Assembly: GCF_014356525.2 (NCBI RefSeq)
Contig: NC_052505.1
Coordinates: forward strand, 6,906,671 to 6,970,670
Reading direction: 5' to 3'
Source: Nilaparvata lugens
Lineage: Eukaryota > Arthropoda > Insecta > Hemiptera > Delphacidae
DNA: 64,000 bases
Within the stretch, counting starts at the first letter, position 1, and each line of letters opens with the position of its first letter. Made by a program: the position numbers and the translations under genes. Of this stretch, positions 12,201 to 21,200 are shown piece by piece. Below the pieces are notes generated by a model. It was not told the origin of the DNA and did not search any database. It saw only the letters and a program-made list of their open reading frames with translations.

Positions 12201-15200
12201 CATTAACAGATCTTATCCATTCAACTATATTTCTTATGGATGACTTAGTTATATGTTTTACTAGAAAGTGTTGAGGTACCAAGTTAATAAGTTTATTGCT
12301 GATGTAAGTGAATTGTCTTCGGCAAACAGTTAAGTCAGTTCTATTTATAATATAGTTCGGTTGCGCTCGGAAGTTGTATGACATCATGTATGGTTTAAAT
12401 ATATTTTTATATTTATTCAGGGAGAGTATTAAATTTTTTATATAGAGCTGCTTTACCGTTAGCACGGGGAACTCAACAAACAGAAGATTTGTTGGGTAGC
12501 TTCTGGGACGGCCAAGAGCGGCTTTTATTACATGTCTTTGCAATACGAGAATCTTGTTCATGTGCGTATCCAAGGCACCACCCCACACCCTGATTCCATA
12601 CTGAAAAATGGACTGAGCATATGCCGAGTACACCAATTTCACTATATTCGCATCCCCGAGACCGCTCAATTTATGAAACTTGTATATGACATGTCTCAAT
12701 CTTCTACACAGACTATCAATGTGAGCATTCCACTTCAGATGACAGTCGAACATAACGCCTAAATATTTAATTACATTCACTTTTTCTAACGAGCTGCAAC
12801 CACAGTCCTCGTGCCTCACCCGTTGATATGCGTAATAGGCGCAGTCAGGGGAGTGAATTTTAATACCCGTATGTGACCCTTCCCGGGGGGCTGATCTCAC
12901 TGAGGGTGAGAAGGCCATGTAAACGCTTTTCTTTGCATTTAGAGTTAATGAATGTTGATCCAGCCATGACTTCACAATAGCCAGACCCGATTCCGTCAAT
13001 CGCTCCACCTGCCTCCAATCTGGTCCGGTGAAAACCAAGGCAGTATCATCGGCAAAAGATATAGTAGTACAGTTATTAATATTTATTTTTAAGAAATCAT
13101 TAATGTATATCAAAAATAATATCGGTGAGAGGACTGTACCCTGGGGAAGGCCAAACCCAGTCAATATCATGAAACTTGTTTTTCCATTTAGAGTGAGTAC
13201 CTGATATCTATTTTGCAAGTAGCTTTCAAATAATTTTAGAACTGTCCCTCTAAAACCTATACTTTCCAACTTATTCAGAAGGGACCTGTGAGGGATGGTA
13301 TCATAGGCTTTTGCTAAATCCAGGAATACTGCTAAAGTTTTTTTGTTGCTCTGAAAGTTATCTGTAATTATCCTAACTAAATTTGTCATAGCATCCTCAG
13401 TTGATTTGCCCTCTTGGAAACCGAATTGATTCTCAGCTAAAAATTTATATTTATTAAGGTATTCTATCAATCGTCGTTTTATAAGTTTTTCAAATATTTT
13501 AGATAGATTGCTTATCAAACTGATTGGGCGATAGTTTTCGGGAGCCTTTCTGTCACCTGATTTGAATAGAGGAACTATTTTTGCTATCTTGAAATGAGAA
13601 GGAAAATCTGATGTTATTCATGATAAATCTGATGTTGTTCATGATGAATGTGATGATTCTTTGAATCAAAGTGATAAACTGACAAATGATCTCATTGATA
13701 ATGAATTTATATTAGTCACACTAATTGATGATGCAAATATAAAAAAATTATACATTTTTTGTGCAATAGATTACAAAGTTTTTCTAAAAATTGAGTATAT
13801 TGAACAAATATTATTCTGTAACTGATATAAATAAATAACTAATATTCTGTTTCACGTTACCTCCTACACCTCTAGCTACATGAAAACTATTCATTTGTAT
13901 GCGTGTTTCAAGTTACCTTATATGCTGATAAAATAATTTTTCCCCTCCACTGGTTTTTCCTTCAATTCATCATCACCTACTTCTTGTAACTCAGCCTCTA
14001 CAGTTTCTTCCTCAACCAGTACTTTTTCAGCTTCACCCATTTCTTCCTCAAACAGTATTTTCTGTAATACAACACCACTCATTTTCTCCAATTATTCTTC
14101 CTCTTCAATGATGGGGTGTTGCATTTTCTTTGGTGCTCCTGCAATTTTGCATGAGCCTTCTATATGTTTGATGTGGGTTGTCACAAATCGGTCAAGCCTC
14201 ATGGGTTTTGCTGACCCGTCAAGAGCTCGTCTCTTCAAATCTGCAAAATCACTTTCCACTGGGGCTGAGGATGCTGTGAGGTGTGGCGATTGATACGAAG
14301 TCTGCATTACTGCAGTCCACAAAAGAAAATCATTTACTATTTTTTTCATTTTCCCCAAATCAGGGCAGTAATAGGGGTTTAATCTGCCATCACTTTCAAG
14401 AGAATTCTTTCCTCTACTAGTCCGTAGATTCTTCTCATCCAAAAACCCATTATGAGTTACTTGTTTCGACTTCATTACAAACAATATCTTCCTCATCGTC
14501 ATGAGTACTCTCAATTTCATTGAATTCAAATATTTGACTCCCTCTGATTCTGGATATTAAAAATTCAAGACTTTCTTGAACTGGTATGAGCTCGTCTCCA
14601 TCCTCATTGGAAACTTCACTCTCATTTGGTGGAAATGCCAGCGTCAATGTATGAATGAGTACTTCCACAAAGTCTTCTAAAGAGGTGGTTCTTATTATGA
14701 TGCCAATACACCTCAAATAAAATTCTCTTAAGCGTTTTCTCTCTCCACTTAACCAGATCTTCCAATTTCTGGCAGCATTCAGATAGTGTGCTACATCAAG
14801 TCTGATGTAACATGGTTGGAGAAATGATCCTTCTTTGATGAGAAAAGAGAAGCTTTTTTGTAAATAGTCATGTGTGTCACATGATCGGTCAAATGATCTC
14901 GCAACCGCACTTTTCAGTGCTGCAGAGTTGTCGATGTTCACCTCTCGAGGGCAAGGAGCCCCTCTCCTTTCCCATTCGTTGATCCAATAGAAGATCGTAT
15001 TGGAGTCTTGTTTTTCGGATTTCATTTGATTCACTGGTATTTGAAACCCACCAGCATTCAACACCATCTCGTATAAAAACAAGTGACCTGACAGCTCATT
15101 TGGTCGTCTAATTTTTTTTTATTATTGAGCCTGTAGCATCCAGTGAAAGGACAACATAGGTGCTTTTTGAAAATGATTTGTACAACAGCATCTGTGCTGG

Positions 15201-18200
15201 AGTAAAGTAGTGGACGAAGACTTTGTCTAATCCTATGTCATGGATGATTCCAGCATAGGGTTGAGTATGCTTCATCACATCCAGGCTGATTAATGTATCA
15301 ACCCCTGGGAGTATTTCAAGGGCTGCATCTCGTTGCTCCTGCTTGGCTTTCCTCAAAACAGAAGAATAGATGAGGTGGCTCTACATCCCCTTGATCCATC
15401 AACTTATTGGCTGTAATTTTCCTGTGAGTGGATGCAGAGGTTTTTTCAAATGTAATCCCCCTATTATTTCCCTTTTCTTGCCAGAAAGATGAATTTTACT
15501 TTTATGTGGCACATTTCTTGTGTCATTGCAGCGCCACTCCATTTGCGTGTGCTCCCCTTGCAGTGGTTCACTGTGAATTTTCCCTTCTGCTATTCCTCCA
15601 CACTCTCTACAAAAAGGCTATTATTCTGATGAAACAATCAGCGCTGCCATCTTTCGAATAAACTCTTGCCCTCTTAAACGTATATGGGCATGAATTCTAT
15701 GTTGATCCCACAGCAAATCTACTATTGTGTGTGTCCAGTCATGAGGTGGTAGTCGATTCTCAATGCCCTTCTTTCTTTTTTTGTATAGGTTTTATTGCAT
15801 TCCAGATGTTGCTATCAACTAAGACATAAAAAGTCTTTTGTGGACGTATCACATTATCCTAACGATTTTTAATGACATCATTACTAGTGAATAACCCAAC
15901 ACTTGATGAGTCTGGACTGGGAGATATTTCTACAGTTGGTGGTGGAGAGGTTACATTTAAACATCCAAATTTGGTATCTAGAAAACTAAACAAACCTCAA
16001 ATTTGTCAAAACAAATCTAAAATTAAGCTAAACTAATGATCTACACAGTTTTCAACCCATTCCATTGAGAATTATTGTGGTCTGTGGCTGGGGTGTGAAG
16101 TTGGGCCGGACGAAAATTTGAAACATCCAAATTTGGTATCTAGAAACCTAAACAAACGTCAAATTTGTCTAATCAAACTTAAACTAACACTAAACTAACG
16201 ATCTACACTATTCTCAACTAATTTAATGAAAATTTCCGGGCTGGTGTGAAGTTGGCCCGGAAAATTTGAAACTTCCAAATTAGATATTTAGAAATATAAA
16301 CAAACGTCAAATTTGTCAAAACAAACCTAAACTAACGATATAGACTATTTTCAACTAATTTCATGAAAATTTCCGGGATGGTGTGAAGTTTGCCCGAAAA
16401 ATTTGAAACTTCTAATTTTGTAATCAGAAACCTGAACAGACATCAAATTTGTCAAAACAAACCTAAACTAACGATTTATAACATTTTCATTGAGAGGGCT
16501 GACATCATCCGGTCCAACTTCACAGACGTGGAAAAATGTATCCTCTCAGATTCCCTCTAAACTATTTACATGGATAAATCACTATTAAAAAGTTATACCC
16601 AATTGAAGTACCCATTTTTCCATAATAATTCAACATAATCAATAGCCTCTGAATAAATATGATAGACACAATGTTTTTTAATTTGAATTTTGGACAATTT
16701 AATTCTATAGGAGCTAAGTTGTTCTAATCTAATTCATCTTCAACTTTTTGTATTTAATTATTAATTTATTAGATTTTTTATTTTATATTTCAGTAGTTAA
16801 TTAGATTAATTTCAAGAATCTGCTACATCAAATTTATTTTGTTCAACACTAATTGAAGACCAAGCAATTATTGAAATGGTTCAGATTTTCAAAAATAAAC
16901 CTTCTATTCATAATGAGCTAGAATTCAGTTTGTCTGAAGTTGAAACAAATTTTATTATTAAACGAAAATCTCAATTAAATGCTGTAAATCACCCCGAAGA
17001 CTTCTGCTACTGCAAATATTGACATTTTCCATATTGACATTGAGATTTTTGTTTAATAATAATTGTTTATTTATTAGCATTTGAAAAAATGCAACTTCCA
17101 CTTTGTTTCTATCTTGAGACAAATATATTTAAGCAATGGTTGAAAAAATGTCATTTTTCCTTTTCTCAATAATGAATATTAATGTATCTCTCAAAACGTT
17201 GAAAAAACAATGAAGGGGATGGGTGAGTGGAGGTTAACTAGAGAGCTTCTATAAAAATTTCCCTGATTCAAAGCAAAAAGATACGAATCAAGTTTACTCA
17301 CTTCAAGGCGTCCATTTCCAAAGCACATGACGTGTAAGCGGATAGAAAAGCATTCAAATCAGTCTGCGTTAGGCCACTCTGACGCCATGGTTCAATGAAC
17401 CGTTCTATCAGGTCCACAAACAGCGATCTGCAACATACGTTTTCATCAGACATTTTACACTGAGTTAATTTATTTCCTATAAGCGATATCTTATTCAATG
17501 GTTCTAAGCTGAGCTGGTGTAAACACAAACCTATTTGCGTATGATTATTTTCAAAGGGTGTGACCAGACTCAATTGGTTAGAGTTAGAGCATGTAGACTT
17601 GCTCTATATATTTGAAACTTACTCACTTCAAACAACCAATCCTTCAATCTACCTCATTATTTAGGCTACTAGTAAGCCTACCATTTAATTTAATTTATTA
17701 ACTAGTTCATTATTCAAGACATAATCTTTTTTTTTTTTGAAAAAGTGAGAATCCATAGTGAAATTTGAAGATTCTATTCTTACCTCAATTCTCTGGTATG
17801 ATTCAAATTTGCACCAATGTATACAATAGCTCTGGAATAGGTCCTAAAATTGGATTCAAGCTCGACAAAAGTACGTTCCAAAAGCTTGGGTTTCAAACGT
17901 TGGCACACCAAACTGAAAAATATAATTTTTGAAATTAAAAAGTTGTATGAAGTTTTATCTATTGATGATGTAAGATTTCACAAAAAACAAATGATGACTC
18001 TGGCTCATATATAAGACTTTTCTCTTGTTAATCGAAAGAGAAATTAATTCAGATTAAGGGCCAAACCACATGAAACGTTTTACAGGTGTTTTTGCACTGG
18101 CGGCGGACAATTGGGATGGGATGGCATTCGGGAATCAGCTGATTATCATCCAATCGGAGAGCTTCCTGCCCAGCCGACTCGTCCGGCGCCAGTGCAAAAA

Positions 18201-21200
18201 CACCTGTAATAACGGTTCATGTGGCTTGGCCCTTAATCTGAATTAATTTCTCTTTCGATTAACAAGCTCAACTAGGATTGCTGATCAACTGAAGTGAAAC
18301 AGATTGTCAGATTCATTATATTGTACTGCTAAATATGGTAAAAATAGGAGACAATAAGTTCAATAAATTAACATGGAATTTTCATTAGGCACATATTTCC
18401 AAAACACTAAAATTAAATTATTACAGTAATTTTACTGTACCATTTGGTTATGCAGTTCTATTTTTCTTATAAAAATCTATTGTAATTTGCTTTAATGATG
18501 GATATATTAATAAGAATTACTACTCTCAAATGAAATTATCTGTTTAAAAAAGTCAGACATCAGGAAACTTTTCGGCGGTGACATGAAAAGGTACAAAGTT
18601 AATGTTTTCATTATTTAAAACCCAAATTAAATAATTTTAATTCAAGAAGAGCAGGTATGAAAAAAGGTTCTACACAATGGGTGAAAATGACAAATTACGA
18701 AATTATATGGATATCATCATTGAAGTTGAAAATTCGTTGCAAATAATATTGGCTCCACTGGTTTCGAACCGCGGAACTTTGCTTCCACAATCACATGCAC
18801 TCTATCTGCGCCATTAAGGGTCAGCCCGTATAAAGCGTTATTTATGGCGCCTACCCAATTGGAGAGATTTTAATGCAAAATTTCAAGTCAATCAGTTTGG
18901 TAGTTCAGGACGAGATGTGAAACGTGTCAAACATGTATTTCATATTCGGACATGTATAAGCTATTTATTTGTTTATTAGTAATAATAATGATAAAAAGAG
19001 AAGATGAGGAATAATCAACTAATAAATTGCACTATATTTTCAAGTATCCAACTTACGAAGGAATAATGTGAGCATGGATATGTGATTCATTATTTGAACG
19101 GGAAAGAAATTTTCGATTTAATTGGAAGGGAGGCTGTTCTTGATTCTTGTTACATTAGATAACATGTCATTTTACAAATATTATAACAGTTTTTACAATC
19201 TCTTCAAGTTTGTTTTATTTTCAACACAACTTACTTTCACTATTGAAAACTTTATTTTCAACAAGACTCTTCAGTTCTCTGAGATCTGACAGAAATTCCT
19301 CATAGATTTTATAAGAACTTTAAATATTATAAGAAATTGTACAATGTACATACTGTTTGAGTTCTTTCTCCTTTTCAACAAGACTCTTCAGCTCTCTGAG
19401 ATCGGACAGAAACTCCTTATCAATTTCGGTGTCATCATAGTCAATGGTGCTTTCACGGTAGGTCCACGACTGCATGATGGCAGTTGCACAGTGATAGAAG
19501 TCGGAGAACGTAAGATGATTGAGTTTCCTTTTGCCAGTCTCAAATCTGATACAAGACATGAACACAATGACCGCATAGCGTTTGGCCAATTCGTCAGGCA
19601 GTAGAAACAGATTTCGAATGTTCTGCACAACAGAGCCCTGCATTTCTTCGACTGTTTTGAAGACCCGTTTCACGTTGTCAAACTGGCGTCTGCATGATTT
19701 GAGAGACACATTTGTCTTTTCTGAGACCTCGTCGAGGTCTTTACGATGCCTGGACGAAAGTTTCTTGCCAATGAACTCTCTGATGACAGGGTCGTCAAAC
19801 TCGTAGTACTTTTCGATGAGCAGCTGTTTGGTTTGCGGCTCTATCTGGAAGGAAAGCTGTTCGGCGAGCTTGGGTGGGTTGTGCAGGAGGCGCTCGAGCA
19901 GACTGTAGGTGCGGTAGTGGTCCAACACGTCCGAAGCCACCAGCTCCAGGGTGGTGCCTGGCTGGTGGGCCGCACTCTGCTCGTACAGAACCGTCCCGGC
20001 TTCAGCCGCTGCAAACAATTCAAACAATATTATATTCGCAATTATTTAATCAACCATTTACACACACAAGATACATTACAATTAAATTTGTAAGGTACAA
20101 ATTAATGTACAATTAGTACCGATCTTCTCTATTCTCAATTCCAATGTAACTTGAATTCCATTTAATCTATTCTTCAACAATAGAACCTCACTAATTTAGC
20201 AATAAAAACAAACCTGATAGAACTAATTCGTGTCGAGAAGGTGTTTGGTGCTGTGCAGTTTCTATTCGGTACCGAGTTCAAAGTGAATTACCGTTTCACA
20301 CGTTCTCGGTTTTACTCTCAACCGTGCAGAGTAATCTGAATTGCGAGATACACATCAATATAACCTACTAAATGGTGGAATATCTAAAGGCCTATTTCTG
20401 TTCAACAGATTGAATTCATTGTTAACTGTGATGTTTTGCTCACAGTGTACCATGCTTGAGCCGTGTCCACACTCAACAACTGTTCGACATACATTTGTTT
20501 TTTATGGCAATAAATTTTGATTTGATTGATTTGGTATGTTCGGCAAACATGTTTGTTGAGGAGCTCAGCGGCAAACATTTAAAAAAGTTTGGACAATCAT
20601 TGTTTGTCAAACAAAAAATTACTGTTTTCCATTTTCAGAATTGACAGCTGTTTTTCAGCTGTAAATCATAAAAACCTGTTCTTCCCACTTCAAATATTTT
20701 GTTTGGTGACGCGTCCACACTGACATACATTGTTTGTCAAACATAATAAAATTTGCCCAAATTTTTTCAACAAACATGTTTGTCGAACATTTGTTCAGTG
20801 TGGGCACGGCTTTATATACATAGTCATCGGTCTTATGGCATTGTTGCATGGGGCAATGACACTAATGTGAAGAGGTTGTTTATTTTACAGAAAAGAACTG
20901 TAAGGATAATTATTGCTCATGTTCATAGCCACTAGCCAGGCACATTGTAAACCACTTTTTAAGCACTTGAAAATATTGACTTTGCCTGCTGTTTATGCGT
21001 TTGAATATATTCTATATATCAAGAAAAACCTGTCTTGTATTCCAGTTAATAGCTCTGTTCATACTCATTATACTAGGGATCCTTCGCCACTGAGAGTTAA
21101 CAGTATAATTATTTTTACAATTTTAATGAGTTTTGAAAAATATGGCATAAGGAAGAATTGTTAATGAATGTATGATATTATTTTGTTAGCCAATGCTGTT

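Larger units (their letters stand above)
6406..16525. mobile_element. Foldback-type (FB/NOF-like MULE) transposon
   Basis: The two outer arrays are inverted copies of each other. The outermost unit on the left (CTGTGAAGTTGG...AATGTTATAAATCGTTAG) is matched in inverted form at 16460-16525. Between them lies a minus-strand pseudogene resembling the NOF/MULE transposase that accompanies Drosophila foldback elements, whose long inverted ends are also made of tandem units. Two 5'-truncated LINEs and a satellite now fill much of the interior. I found no clear target-site duplication. The family assignment rests on structure plus transposase resemblance. Confidence 0.65.
3260..17301 (-). other. FIBP intron 4, about 14 kb, repeat-filled
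   Basis: The donor is GTGAGT just below 17302 and the acceptor is CAG at 3262-3260. The intron contains GC-richer LINE remnants (3725-4290), a broken RTE-like LINE (4758-6150) split by a tRNA-headed element, and a foldback element (6406-16525) with further nested repeats. No other host exon was found inside it. Confidence 0.8.
17913..19353 (-). other. FIBP intron 2
   Basis: Contains a 240-base palindrome (18026-18265), a tRNA-like SINE head near 18725-18840 and a partial copy of the exon 2 end (19255-19299). The remainder is AT-rich and unassigned. Confidence 0.7.

Noticed and set aside
15428..15661. Plus-strand 77-codon ORF with a Cys-rich stretch
   Set aside because: It is antisense to the zinc-knuckle region of the transposase pseudogene, which explains the coding-like composition.
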